Assembly: GCA_965370315.1 (NCBI GenBank)
Contig: CBDUTO010000003.1
Coordinates: forward strand, 1 to 64,000
DNA: 64,000 bases
Source of the DNA: 1-14-2-50-31-20 sp965370315
GTDB taxonomy: Bacteria; Bacteroidota; Ignavibacteria; Ignavibacteriales; Melioribacteraceae
Reading direction: 5' to 3'
Under the pieces are notes generated by a model that was not told the origin of the DNA, made no database searches, and was given only the letters and a program-made list of their open reading frames with translations. The position numbers and the translations under genes are program-made. Below, piece by piece: positions 52,634 through 62,389 of this stretch (the first letter of the stretch is position 1; every line of letters starts with the position of its first letter).

Positions 52634-54178
52634 TTATTTTATATTTAAAATTGAATTCCAAACATTTTCTGCTGCCCATATTCTATTAGGAACTGCAAAA
52701 GCTAATCGGGAATAAGGTAAACCCATTTTATAAGAGAACAAATCAACACCTAATATATTTTCATATTTGGGGAGGTGAATTTCTTTTAATACTTCAAGAT
52801 TAATAAATATTTCATGTCTTTCTTTTTCCAGTAATATTTGGGATTGAATCTTTTTATAAATCAAATAGTCTTTGTAACTACTTGAAATTTTATGCTGAAC
52901 TTCACTAAATGGTACATTGCTTTGAACATCTTTTTCGTATATTTTTTTTACATCTGCTGTATCTATAATAGTTTCGTCCGATAGACGTTGCAAATATCTA
53001 TACATAATTATTTGATTTTTCCACAGGGCTATTTCTTCTTTAATTAGTTTGTCATTTTCGTAACCAAGTCTAAGCCCTTCCCTTTCCATAAAAACATCTC
53101 TTAAACGAAGACCAATTTTATTCTTTAGACTATTCGCAAAATCATTAATTGAAGTTGTTGGAAAGCTAACTGGGTAATAAGAAAGATGATAAAGGATATC
53201 TGCAACCGTTAAGAAGCCCCCATTATAAGCAACTAATTTCTCATCTAATAATTCTTTACTGAGTTTGTAATTTTTTACTTTAAAGAACTCTTGATTTTGT
53301 TGAAGATCTATGTCATTAGATTTACTATTATTCCTATAAATAGGATAAGTAACATTAACTAATTTTTGAAATGTTTTTCCATTAACGACAATACCCATTG
53401 GATCAAGAAATTCTTTGAGATAAGCTTTTGACTCAGAATACATTTTTTTATTATATAGAGTCTTTTTATATGTAGGGGAAAGTTTTAGAATATCAGATTC
53501 TGATAAGATAGTAGTTCGAATATCAACGATCTTAAGTATAAAATATCCAGTGTTGGTTTTCACTACTTCTGATAATTTATTTGGAGTTAGATTGAATATT
53601 ATGTCGTTAATTTCTTTGTCAACTTCTCCATAATTAATAAAACCTGTTTCACCAGCATCAGTTGATAACCCTAGTTTAAGTAACTTCTTTTCTTGTAACT
53701 CATCAAAACTAAGACCACGACTAAGCTCTTTTCTAAGCTCAACTGCCTCATTGAAATCTTTTGAATAAATATACTTTACTTTTACTTGACGCTTTCCTTT
53801 TAATATTTCAGATCTAATCTCTTCATTGGTAATTACAATTTTATTATCAATCTCTTCTTTAAACATTTTTTCAACTATCAATTCCTGCCGGAATAATCGT
53901 AATGTTTTACTTAAAGAAGAGTCCTTACCAAACCCTTGAGAAGTTAGATATTGAGATATTAGATATTCATTTTTTATTGCATTTAAATATGAGACTGCTG
54001 GTTCATTACCAAATTTCAAGATAAATGGTGCAACGTTATAGCTTGCCTTAAAACTCTCTTTTGACAATTTAAATTCTTCAATCTGAAGAATAAATTTATC
54101 ATTGTTATTAGTACAACTACTTAGAAGTAATAAAGCAAAAATACTTGGAATAATGATGTTATTAATTTTTCTAATCAT
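52634..54178 (-). CDS. Parvulin-type peptidyl-prolyl isomerase lipoprotein
   Basis: Length 514 residues. Lipobox LSSC (Cys22). A SurA-like N-domain of helices (about 45-125) is followed by a parvulin/PpiC domain at about 130-215 (QVKVKYIYSKDFNEAVELRK, LSFDELQEK, DAGETGFINYGEVDKEIND, LSEVVKTNTGYFILKIVDI). A long C-terminal helical part includes a second degenerate unit at about 300-400. It is a periplasmic or outer-membrane chaperone that assists folding of exported proteins. Its place between two big secreted cargo genes and the hydrolase lipoproteins suggests it helps deliver them. It is a partner by context only. Gaps: 23 bases upstream, 14 downstream. Confidence 0.85.
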   Translation of the reverse strand: MIRKINNIIIPSIFALLLLSSCTNNNDKFILQIEEFKLSKESFKASYNVAPFILKFGNEPAVSYLNAIKNEYLISQYLTSQGFGKDSSLSKTLRLFRQELIVEKMFKEEIDNKIVITNEEIRSEILKGKRQVKVKYIYSKDFNEAVELRKELSRGLSFDELQEKKLLKLGLSTDAGETGFINYGEVDKEINDIIFNLTPNKLSEVVKTNTGYFILKIVDIRTTILSESDILKLSPTYKKTLYNKKMYSESKAYLKEFLDPMGIVVNGKTFQKLVNVTYPIYRNNSKSNDIDLQQNQEFFKVKNYKLSKELLDEKLVAYNGGFLTVADILYHLSYYPVSFPTTSINDFANSLKNKIGLRLRDVFMEREGLRLGYENDKLIKEEIALWKNQIIMYRYLQRLSDETIIDTADVKKIYEKDVQSNVPFSEVQHKISSSYKDYLIYKKIQSQILLEKERHEIFINLEVLKEIHLPKYENILGVDLFSYKMGLPYSRLAFAVPNRIWAAENVWNSILNIK

Positions 54179-54201
54179 TGTATTCTATTATAATAATTTC
54201 A

Positions 54202-56181
54202 CTATTTTAAAATTAATACTTTATGGGAGTAGATTTCATTTCCCGAAATTAATTGTAACAAGTATATACCAGAAGCTACACCATTTGCATCCCAACTATA
54301 GTGTTGTTTGCCACTTCTACTAGCAATTGATTTCCAAATTTTTAGTGTTTCGCCGAGTAGATTAACAATTCGTAGTTCTGATTTTGTATTGCTTTTAATA
54401 TTAAACTCTATATTTACCATACTATTTGTTGGATTTGGATATGAGGTTAATAATACTTTAGGTTTTGATTCAATATTACTTCTACCCAAATCATCTTCAA
54501 CCGAAACGATATCTCCAAATAATGTTTCATGACTTATCTTAAAGATAAATGGATAAAATGTAGACCAAGGAGATGAACTTCTTTTTTGAAAATATTTTGA
54601 TCCAGATTCTGATTGTGTGTATAAATTATTATCCTCATCAAAAGTTAGATCTTCTCCCCCTGCTGGAAATTTAAATATTCTGTCTGGTATTGGAACATGA
54701 GTTGAGCTAAGTTCTGAAAGTGGAACTCGATATATACTAGACTGCCCATCGCCTGAACTCAGGCTAATCATCAAATAATTTATGCCCTCAACATTTATCC
54801 AAGTTGCTCCTTGAGTTTTATGGGGGATCATATATTTTTTAGGTGATACAGTGTTATTTACAGAGCCATCTTCATTTAATGGATATCCTTTTAAATAGCC
54901 ATTTCCACTTGTTACATAATCGCCGACCCAAATTGAATCATTAAAATAGGTGACATAAGAAGCTATAGAGGCAACTCCGTATATATTATTACTAGTTGTT
55001 AAGTTTACATATTTACTATTTGTAATTGCTGAATCATATTCTGGAATATTATAAATTTCAATCTTACTACTTGAAGCAACATAAACTTTATTATTAAAAA
55101 ACGCTAAACCACCATTATGCCCATATTTAAGTTCACTGCCAAGTTGAAAACACCTTCTGATTTTATAATTATTACTTGGGTCTAACTCTACAATAATTGA
55201 TCTTTTTCTTCTAGTTAATCCGTCCACAGTTTTGTTATACAAAGAACTATAAAGCATAGGGGAAGAATAATAATTTTCCTTGTCTTCATATGAATTAGTC
55301 AGACCTTGTGGAATAAAGTCATCATCCATATAGGGTACAAATGCACTTTCCATAATTTGAGTATCACTGTGTGAAATAATCTGATCAACTTCTTGGTTTA
55401 TTGTTCCAATATTGTAATTATGATAAGTCGGAATTCCAAAATACTCTGAACCATCAAATGGAACATTTGTATTCAAATATTCTACTTGAGGAATATAACT
55501 TTTAAAGTTTATGGCTGATAATACTCCATTAAAATTTTGTAATTCTAGTTTATATATCGATCTACCTACCATCACTTGTGAATTGACAATTGCAAATCCA
55601 ACATCTGAATCTAGAGTAAATGTCTGTGATATATCAAGATTACTATTAATATAAAATTCCAATGTTACAACTTCCCCAAGAACATTTAGTGTCCAAAGAA
55701 TATGATTCCACTCATTTAATTCAATATTCTTATTTGACGTTAAAACAACAGTTGTATCATAAAATCTTCTTTCAAGTTTTAATTTACTTTCAGACAAATA
55801 TAAATCAATTCCGTGTTTTTGAGTTGAATCATTCCACGAAAACAGAGAGCCATTTTTAGAAATAGTTTTAAACCATACTTCTCCAGATAATTTGTGATCT
55901 CCGGCAAAAGAGACTCTTACTTTTTCTGTGCTTTCAATAAATGAATTGGCACTATCAAAAATTGAATAGATTGGAGCATAATATCCCCAGCCATTAGTAT
56001 TGCGAGATGTTGCTTCATCAGAATCAATATATTGTTCAAATGAAATGTTATTAGCTGTTATTGATGAAGATATGTTTTGGGAAAAATCGTGATTAGCATT
56101 GAACCGAAATAAAAGCGAATTTGATTGTGCATAAATACTGGTGCTGAGAAACAATAAGAGAATAATACTATTGTAGAACAT
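54202..56181 (-). CDS. T9SS cargo: LamG domain plus beta-propeller
   Basis: Length 659 residues. Signal peptide to about 18 (STSIYAQ). A LamG-like domain at about 20-215 (KVRVSFAGDHKLSGEVWFKT, NEWNHILWTLNVLG, LEFYINSNLD, VMVGRSIYKLE). Beta-propeller blades at about 285-560 (GGLAFFNNKVYVASSSKIEI, IYGVASIASYVTYFNDSIWV, DLTFDEDNNLYTQSES). The T9SS domain at about 578-659 has SYPNPTNSMVNIEFN and SGIYLLQLISGNE. The propeller resembles that encoded at 50289-51167, so the operon has two. The sequence HNGGLAF and EGINYLMISLSSGDGQS recall secreted phospholipid- or nuclease-related propellers, but no active site can be named. A surface-bound binding protein or hydrolase is possible. Confidence 0.82.
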   Translation of the reverse strand: MFYNSIILLLFLSTSIYAQSNSLLFRFNANHDFSQNISSSITANNISFEQYIDSDEATSRNTNGWGYYAPIYSIFDSANSFIESTEKVRVSFAGDHKLSGEVWFKTISKNGSLFSWNDSTQKHGIDLYLSESKLKLERRFYDTTVVLTSNKNIELNEWNHILWTLNVLGEVVTLEFYINSNLDISQTFTLDSDVGFAIVNSQVMVGRSIYKLELQNFNGVLSAINFKSYIPQVEYLNTNVPFDGSEYFGIPTYHNYNIGTINQEVDQIISHSDTQIMESAFVPYMDDDFIPQGLTNSYEDKENYYSSPMLYSSLYNKTVDGLTRRKRSIIVELDPSNNYKIRRCFQLGSELKYGHNGGLAFFNNKVYVASSSKIEIYNIPEYDSAITNSKYVNLTTSNNIYGVASIASYVTYFNDSIWVGDYVTSGNGYLKGYPLNEDGSVNNTVSPKKYMIPHKTQGATWINVEGINYLMISLSSGDGQSSIYRVPLSELSSTHVPIPDRIFKFPAGGEDLTFDEDNNLYTQSESGSKYFQKRSSSPWSTFYPFIFKISHETLFGDIVSVEDDLGRSNIESKPKVLLTSYPNPTNSMVNIEFNIKSNTKSELRIVNLLGETLKIWKSIASRSGKQHYSWDANGVASGIYLLQLISGNEIYSHKVLILK

Positions 56182-56253
56182 TTTTTATCCATTTTGCTTT
56201 AACATGTTTTTGAAATCAGCAGGCCTAATTGAGACCTGCTGAAATAATATATC

Positions 56254-58812
56254 TTATTTTAATAACATCATTTTTTTAGCCTGATTAAATCCGTTACTAA
56301 CTACTTGGTAGAAATAAATTCCAGATGAAACTTTACTACCATTATTGCTTATTCCATTCCATGTAAACTGATGGTACCCAGCAGTCAAATTATTATTCAC
56401 AATAGTAGATACCAATTCTCCATGAATATTATAGACTCTTAAACTAACATGCTGAGTAACTGGGATAGCTACTTTTATAACTGTTGAAGGATTAAAAGGA
56501 TTTGGATAGTTATTATAAAGATTAAACTCAGTAGGGAGTTGAGAATTAAATTCATCAACAGAAACAACTAAATCATCTTTTCCATCAATTGTTTGTCCAG
56601 GAGTCCAGCTAACTGAATCAATAATTGAAATCATTTCAACAAAAGGGTCTCCAACACTAATATCACCATCAGGATTTCTTGTTAATGAGTTATTAGCATT
56701 CCCTGCCTGGGATGTTTCAACTCTTAACTCAAAGTCAATTCCATCAACAACAGAAGAAGTTGGGCCTCCAATATTATTTTTACTGCCATAACCCATATAC
56801 ATATCATAAGATCCGTCTGGAGAAATTAACAATGCAAAATCACCACCATTTGCGAGTCCATTACCAACTCCAATACTATCAGAAATAAATACTCTAGTCA
56901 ATAATAAATCCGAATCGTATCCGGGAACATTAGAAATATCGCCACCACCAAAAATAACGACAAAGCTTTTAGGTTCTACGATATATCCATCAGGAAAAGT
57001 AAAACTTAAATCTTCATCATCACCAAGTTTATAACCAGTTAAATCAAAAGGCTCATCCGAAATATTTACTAATTCTACAAATTCATCACCGCTAGACTCT
57101 CGTACTCCATCACCGTTTGCGTCACCATTGATCGGGTCACCTGCAGGATCTGCTAATATTTCATTGTAAATCAATTTTGGAGTTACTTGAAACTGCTCAA
57201 TAAATTTCACAGTGAGTTCAACATTATTATTAATCAAGATTCCGTATGGATTTCCAACACTCTTATCCCCATCAATGAACCATCCATCTAATACCCAACC
57301 ATCCGCTGGTACTGCTGTAAAGTTCACTGTTGTTCCAACTGGATATGCATCCATAGTTGTATCTTGAAGCGCTTCTCCAGCACCTTCAATAGTTACATCT
57401 AAGCTAAAATCAATTGCTTCATTCCCATCAACTGTTCTATTAGCAGAATGAAAACGAGCACTATCAGTTACCGTTAATATTTGATTGTACCAATCATCTC
57501 CTTCCATTACTCCATCAGGGTTCATAGTAACTGAGTTGTTTTTACTTGAGGCAGCTGCAGTCTCAGTTCTAAAAATCCAATTAACATCCGAAATATCCCC
57601 ATCTAAAGTTGGCCCTTCACCCCCAAATTTACTTCCATAACCTAAATACATATCATGACTTCCATCTGGAGACAACATAACAATGTAGTCACCACCATTT
57701 GCAAGACCATTACCAACACTATCACCAGGAGCAAAGACTCTTGTTTCCAATAAATCAGAGCTATAACCAGGTACATTTGATACATCTCCGCCACCAAATA
57801 ATGTGACAAATTCATATGGCTTAATTATGTAACCATCTGGGAATTGAAAATTAACTATTTCGTCATCGCCTAATCTCCAACCAGTTAAATCAATGTCTCT
57901 TCCACTTACATTTAACAATTCAACATATTCATCTTCTTGTGCGTCTCTAACGCCGTCACCATTTGCATCACCAAATTCTACAGATGCTTCAGGGTCTGCT
58001 AAATATTCATTAATTACTATTAACATATCTCTTTCTACATCAACCCAATCAGGAGCATTATTACCAGCAACAAGTGTATCACCTAAGATACCATCAAATC
58101 CATTTCCTGTTGCATCTGTGGCAACCAAGCCAGTACCATCATCAAAATGCCATAGTGCAAGTGTATATTGGTCAGACTGATGGGGAGAAGATTGTGGAGA
58201 AAAATTTTCTGTATATCTAGGAGTCATCGATATTCTTACTTCATCAATTGTACCTCGGAATGTTTCAAAACGTGTATCGAGTAAATTTATTGAGCCTGAT
58301 CCAATTGCTATTGCTTGGGTACCTCCATGAACTGGTGGACAAGGTGCGGTTACATCATGTTGCACACCATCAATAAATACTCTCATACTATCATCAACAT
58401 CCCAAACAAAAGCAACATGGTACCAACGATCTTCCCAGACTGTTATATCAGGAACAACATCCGTTGTTGCTACACCATCTTGAATGAAATTCTGTAATAC
58501 ACCTTTTCCTCTACCCCAAGATATTCCCATATCTCCTTCATTATTACCCGAAATATTTTTGCAGAAAAGGTACGTATAATCAGGATCGTGTGTATCTGCT
58601 TGTAGAACTGAATCAGGTTTAAACCACATTTCAACTGTTCCTTTGTTAACAACAAAAGGCCAATATTGTGCTGCTTGAGGTACAATAACACGGTCGTGAT
58701 TCCACCATTTGTAATGGAGTGCTTTACCCCATTGTGCTTGCATTGCAAGAGGTGCCATGACAAAAAACATAATTGTCAAAATTGCTCTTAATGTTTTGTA
58801 ACTTTTAGACAT
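56254..58812 (-). CDS. Large T9SS cargo with LamG and two lamin-tail domains
   Basis: Length about 852 residues from the ATG at 58810-58812 (MSKSYKTLRAI), preceded by AGGAG; a longer reading from 58842 is less likely. Signal peptide to about 26 (MAMQAQ). LamG at about 30-240 (VNKGTVEMWFKPDS, WYHVAFVWDVDDSMRVFIDG, IDEVRISMTPRYTENF). Two lamin-tail domains at about 265-440 and 555-735 (INEYLADPE, DEYVELLNVSGRDIDLTGWR; EILADPAGDP, DEFVELVNISDEPFDLTGYK), each with an NGDGVRD-type metal loop before it. A 'GWVLDGWFIDGDKSVGNP' type beta segment lies between. The T9SS domain at the end has NYPNPFNPSTVIKVA. Lamin-tail domains in bacteria occur in secreted nucleases and phosphoesterases; here no catalytic domain is present. 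Confidence 0.88.
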   Translation of the reverse strand: MSKSYKTLRAILTIMFFVMAPLAMQAQWGKALHYKWWNHDRVIVPQAAQYWPFVVNKGTVEMWFKPDSVLQADTHDPDYTYLFCKNISGNNEGDMGISWGRGKGVLQNFIQDGVATTDVVPDITVWEDRWYHVAFVWDVDDSMRVFIDGVQHDVTAPCPPVHGGTQAIAIGSGSINLLDTRFETFRGTIDEVRISMTPRYTENFSPQSSPHQSDQYTLALWHFDDGTGLVATDATGNGFDGILGDTLVAGNNAPDWVDVERDMLIVINEYLADPEASVEFGDANGDGVRDAQEDEYVELLNVSGRDIDLTGWRLGDDEIVNFQFPDGYIIKPYEFVTLFGGGDVSNVPGYSSDLLETRVFAPGDSVGNGLANGGDYIVMLSPDGSHDMYLGYGSKFGGEGPTLDGDISDVNWIFRTETAAASSKNNSVTMNPDGVMEGDDWYNQILTVTDSARFHSANRTVDGNEAIDFSLDVTIEGAGEALQDTTMDAYPVGTTVNFTAVPADGWVLDGWFIDGDKSVGNPYGILINNNVELTVKFIEQFQVTPKLIYNEILADPAGDPINGDANGDGVRESSGDEFVELVNISDEPFDLTGYKLGDDEDLSFTFPDGYIVEPKSFVVIFGGGDISNVPGYDSDLLLTRVFISDSIGVGNGLANGGDFALLISPDGSYDMYMGYGSKNNIGGPTSSVVDGIDFELRVETSQAGNANNSLTRNPDGDISVGDPFVEMISIIDSVSWTPGQTIDGKDDLVVSVDEFNSQLPTEFNLYNNYPNPFNPSTVIKVAIPVTQHVSLRVYNIHGELVSTIVNNNLTAGYHQFTWNGISNNGSKVSSGIYFYQVVSNGFNQAKKMMLLK

Positions 58813-58868
58813 AGATACTCCTGTTATTTTTAAGTAAATCATTGATATAATAATTATTCAGAATAAAT

Positions 58869-59651
58869 TTATATTTTATTATAATTTAATTGTAGTGCAA
58901 AAAGATTGCTACTCTCTTCATAGGCTTTCGTTTGAATAGTAAATTTTAATTTATCGGCTCTATAAGAATCTTTGGTATATTCAAATGGTGTTCCGTCTTT
59001 TAGAAGAATTAGCCTCGTCATTAGTAATAGAGGGGCACCAATATTAATATTTAGCAATTCACTTTCATTTGGAGTAGCAATTGCCGCTTCAATATCTTGG
59101 ATAGCATTCCCGAGTCTATAAGTTGTATGTTGATAAAGTAGATCATATATGGATTCCTTTTCCAAGTCATAATCCAAAAGAGGTTTAAATATTTCGTGTG
59201 AATAATAGGACTTCTCTATTATCATTGGCATATCATTGCCATAGCGAAGACGAATAATTCGAACTACCATTGCATCATCTTTTAACTTCATATGTTTTTT
59301 AACTACTGAGTTAGGCTTCTTGATGTTAATCTCTACAATTCTTCCGGAAGCGGATTTACCATTTTTTTTCATTACTTCAGTGAAGCCCATTAATTGATTT
59401 ACATCTTGAGCTATCTTATTAGTAGTAATAAAAGTTCCACGTCCTCGCTCAGAAACAATTAATCCTTGTTGCATCAACGATTTTAATGCTTCCCTAATAG
59501 TTCCTCTACTTACTTTATAATAATCACAAAGTTCTGTTTCGCTTGGTAGTTTATCACCATTACTGTAAATACCTTCTTCTATTTTATTATAGATATCCTG
59601 AAATATTTGAAAGTATCTTGGAATCATATTTTTAGCATGAGGTAATAGCAT
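58869..59651 (-). CDS. GntR-family regulator with UTRA domain (HutC/FarR group)
   Basis: Length 260 residues from the ATG at 59651, or 252 from a second ATG at 59627. A winged helix is at about 12-78 (IPRYFQIFQDIYNKIEEGIY, LPSETELCDYYKVSRGTIRE, GLIVSERGRGTFITT) and a UTRA ligand-binding domain at about 95-250 (RIVRLRYGNDMPMIIEKSYY, YRLGNAIQDIEAAIATPNES, PLLLMTRLILLKDGTPFEYT). It is a ligand-responsive repressor. It overlaps the 3' end of glpD by 20 bases, so it is co-transcribed with it and probably controls this operon, with a sugar-phosphate or glycerol-phosphate ligand as the natural guess. No operator can be named with confidence. Confidence 0.92.
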   Translation of the reverse strand: MLLPHAKNMIPRYFQIFQDIYNKIEEGIYSNGDKLPSETELCDYYKVSRGTIREALKSLMQQGLIVSERGRGTFITTNKIAQDVNQLMGFTEVMKKNGKSASGRIVEINIKKPNSVVKKHMKLKDDAMVVRIIRLRYGNDMPMIIEKSYYSHEIFKPLLDYDLEKESIYDLLYQHTTYRLGNAIQDIEAAIATPNESELLNINIGAPLLLMTRLILLKDGTPFEYTKDSYRADKLKFTIQTKAYEESSNLFALQLNYNKI

Positions 59652-61281
59652 CTGCTTCTCTCTTGTTATAAATAAATTTTTGATTCAAATTAAAATGATA
59701 ATTAATTGATTCTTTAAGATTACTAATCTCTAACTCTTTACGCCGCTCATCCCAATCTAAAATATTAGACGCAATTTCTGCCATGATTTCGACAGAATTA
59801 TAGCCCAAGTCTTCATGAGTTCCCAAAGTGGTTCTTCTCAAGATTATATCTTTTAGGGTTTTAGCCTTTTCCTTTTTAATTGCATAAACAATTTGTGCTT
59901 TAATGTCTAAATGCTCTTTAGAAATTTTTTCACTCAATGATTTATCTTCGTCAGTAAGTTTTAACACATCAATAAACTTATCACCATAATATTGATTAAG
60001 CATTAAAATGGTCTCTCTACTAATATCATATTTTTCGCTTAACAACTCATAAATGACCGCACCACTTTTCTCTTCAATAAACTTAAAATCTTTGGTTCTA
60101 CATTTATTTTGAGAATTATTTTTATCATCTATATAATCTAGAGTGTCTTCTGCTAAGCTTCTAAAAGTGGTAAGTTTTCCACCAACGATTGAAAAGTAAT
60201 TTTTCAATCCTTCCTTTTCATGATCATGAATAATATGTTTACGTGTAACTTTTTTCTCATTTTTATTTGGTTCAAATGGTAAAGGTCTTATTCCAGAATA
60301 AGTGTAGAGTATGTCTTCTCGAGAAAAAGTTTGCGTATCTATAAAATGATTTAGTTCCGTTAGCAGATAATTTATTTCATCTTCAGATGCAGTTATTCTA
60401 TCCAAAGTGTTTTTATAAAAGATATCGGTAGTTCCAACCAAATAATAGTCATCCCAAGGAATAATGAAGAATGGTCTTCCATCCTGCATTGCTTCAATAT
60501 ATAACCCGTTCTCAGGACCATCCTCAAATCTTCGAATAAGAATGTGGCTTCCTTTTGTCCCCCCCATGAGTCTTGGAATTTTATTTGAAACAGCTTTATT
60601 CACTTCATCAACAAAGGGACCTGCTGCATTAACTATATATTTAGCCTTAGTGGAATATTCAGAATTATTAATAGTATCTTGAAACTTAATTAAATAATTA
60701 TCACTTTCTAATTTCATACTTTCAAATTTGGAGTAGTTTAAAACATCGGCGCCATTTTTTTCAGCTGCAAGAATAGTATCAAGACACAATCTTTCTGGAT
60801 ACTTAATTTGACAATCGTAATAACTTGCCACCCCTTTTAATCCCTTTCTGTGTAGTGAATTAAGTGACTTTGGAAGCCCTATTCCATCTTTAGCAAATAA
60901 AACTTTATGATTTGGCATACTCTTATCGTATGATAGAATATCATATAAAATCATTCCCATTTTTATTAACAAAGGCCCACGTTCGCTATGTTTATATAGT
61001 GGGAAATCAATTTGAAGGGGCTTAACTAGATGAGGTGCATTTTGTAGTAATATCTCTCTCTCTCTTAGTGATTCTCTAACAAGTGAAAATTCCAAATATT
61101 CCAGATAGCGTAAACCACCATGAATTAATTTAGTAGAACCACTTGTAGTAAATCCTCCAAAATCATTTTTTTCTAGAACTAAAACTGAATATCCACGGAG
61201 TATTGCATCTAATGCTATACCAGCACCGTTTATTCCACCACCAATAATTAAAATATCATAATTTTCTTTTAAGTTTTCCAT
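59632..61281 (-). CDS. glpD: Aerobic-type glycerol-3-phosphate dehydrogenase
   Basis: Length 549 residues, as usual for GlpD. FAD-binding GGGINGAGIALDAILRGYSV near residue 14, then KNDFGGFTTSGSTKLIHGG (the GlpD substrate signature), NAAGPFVDEV, FFIIPWDDYYLVGTTD and SIVGGKLTTFRSLAED; a helical C-terminal domain follows. It oxidises glycerol-3-phosphate to dihydroxyacetone phosphate on the inner membrane and feeds electrons to quinone. There is no glycerol kinase gene in the window: glycerol-3-phosphate taken up by GlpT would enter directly. AGGGAT precedes the ATG; the gene starts 19 bases after the PorV-like gene and overlaps the GntR gene. Confidence 0.96.
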   Translation of the reverse strand: MENLKENYDILIIGGGINGAGIALDAILRGYSVLVLEKNDFGGFTTSGSTKLIHGGLRYLEYLEFSLVRESLREREILLQNAPHLVKPLQIDFPLYKHSERGPLLIKMGMILYDILSYDKSMPNHKVLFAKDGIGLPKSLNSLHRKGLKGVASYYDCQIKYPERLCLDTILAAEKNGADVLNYSKFESMKLESDNYLIKFQDTINNSEYSTKAKYIVNAAGPFVDEVNKAVSNKIPRLMGGTKGSHILIRRFEDGPENGLYIEAMQDGRPFFIIPWDDYYLVGTTDIFYKNTLDRITASEDEINYLLTELNHFIDTQTFSREDILYTYSGIRPLPFEPNKNEKKVTRKHIIHDHEKEGLKNYFSIVGGKLTTFRSLAEDTLDYIDDKNNSQNKCRTKDFKFIEEKSGAVIYELLSEKYDISRETILMLNQYYGDKFIDVLKLTDEDKSLSEKISKEHLDIKAQIVYAIKKEKAKTLKDIILRRTTLGTHEDLGYNSVEIMAEIASNILDWDERRKELEISNLKESINYHFNLNQKFIYNKREADAITSC

Positions 61282-61300
61282 ATCCCTATCTTTTTAAATT

Positions 61301-62362
61301 CTAAAATCCAGCATTAAGAGTAATTCGCTGTACATACCCAAGTCTTCCCCAATCCGAGTAGGCATAGTTAATTGAAAAGTCAAAAATATTTTCAAAAGGA
61401 TTCACTATCCCAAATCCAGCAGTAAGACCTTTTTCACTATTTTCATCAAATAAAGATTGATAACCAACTCTTAACTGGATTAGATTATTAAAACTATATT
61501 CAAACCCAGAATTCAAATAGACGTTGTTATTACTGGGATGAATCATATCAGAAGCAAAAGTAAACGAATTTCGGTATCCAATATTAAATTGGTACGAGAG
61601 ACCAAATCTAAAAATTAAAGGTAACGGAAATGAATCTGTTTTAAGACTAACATTCAGCTTATCGTTAGAGTAATTTTTAGAATCGGCATCATACGCACGA
61701 ACTAAATCACGTCCGTCCATTTGCAAATCGGAACCAAAATTTGAAATACTCGTCCCAATGTTAAATCCTTCTAATTGCGTTTTGTAAAGCACACCAACGT
61801 CAATTGCAAAAGATGTTGCCGACTCGTGCCAAATTTGTTGGGAAATATATTTTCCAGTAATTCCAAACGAAAAACGATCTGTAACTTTCATGGCAAAACT
61901 ACCTGCCAATGCCATATCAGCCGCTCTGTAAAACTCTCCTGTTCCTTCCGGTTGCCCAATTGTTCTTACCGGACGTTTATCACCATAGTTCAATCCTGTG
62001 TAACTCACTCCCAAAGCAATTCCATTTCCAATAGGAAAAACTAATCCGAAAAATTGGAATTGAGTATCAGCGAGCCATTCCGAATGATTAATAGTGATAT
62101 CAACTTTGGAACTATTTGAAATTCCGGCTGGATTCCAATAAAGAGCCGTTGCATTAGAAGCTAGCGATGAATATGCACCACCCAAAGCTTCTGCTGTAGC
62201 ACCAATTCCTATTTCTAAAAAGTTTGCTGCCGATGTTCCAGTTTTGGTAACATCCGGCGAATAATTTAGTTTTGCAAAATCATCTTCGCCAGCTTGTGCA
62301 AAGGCGACTGATGAAATTGTAAAAAAGACAATACATGTTAAATGAAGTAGATTCTTCACCAT
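61301..62362 (-). CDS. PorV/PorQ-family outer membrane protein
   Basis: Length 353 residues from the ATG at 62360-62362, with AGGAG six bases upstream; a TTG two codons earlier is immediately next to the ribosome site and unlikely. Signal peptide to about 23 (SSVAFAQ). The body has the family start GTSAANFLEIGIGATAEALG, GGAYSSLASNATALYWNPAG, then a FadL-like barrel with alternating aromatic strands and C-terminal ITLNAGF. In type IX secretion PorV shuttles cargo across the outer membrane to the sortase; paralogues with that fold are common in Ignavibacteriales. It lies between a big cargo gene and glpD in one run, so it may serve the cargo encoded here. Confidence 0.9.
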   Translation of the reverse strand: MVKNLLHLTCIVFFTISSVAFAQAGEDDFAKLNYSPDVTKTGTSAANFLEIGIGATAEALGGAYSSLASNATALYWNPAGISNSSKVDITINHSEWLADTQFQFFGLVFPIGNGIALGVSYTGLNYGDKRPVRTIGQPEGTGEFYRAADMALAGSFAMKVTDRFSFGITGKYISQQIWHESATSFAIDVGVLYKTQLEGFNIGTSISNFGSDLQMDGRDLVRAYDADSKNYSNDKLNVSLKTDSFPLPLIFRFGLSYQFNIGYRNSFTFASDMIHPSNNNVYLNSGFEYSFNNLIQLRVGYQSLFDENSEKGLTAGFGIVNPFENIFDFSINYAYSDWGRLGYVQRITLNAGF

Positions 62363-62389
62363 CCACAACTCCTATATTCCACTCAAAAT

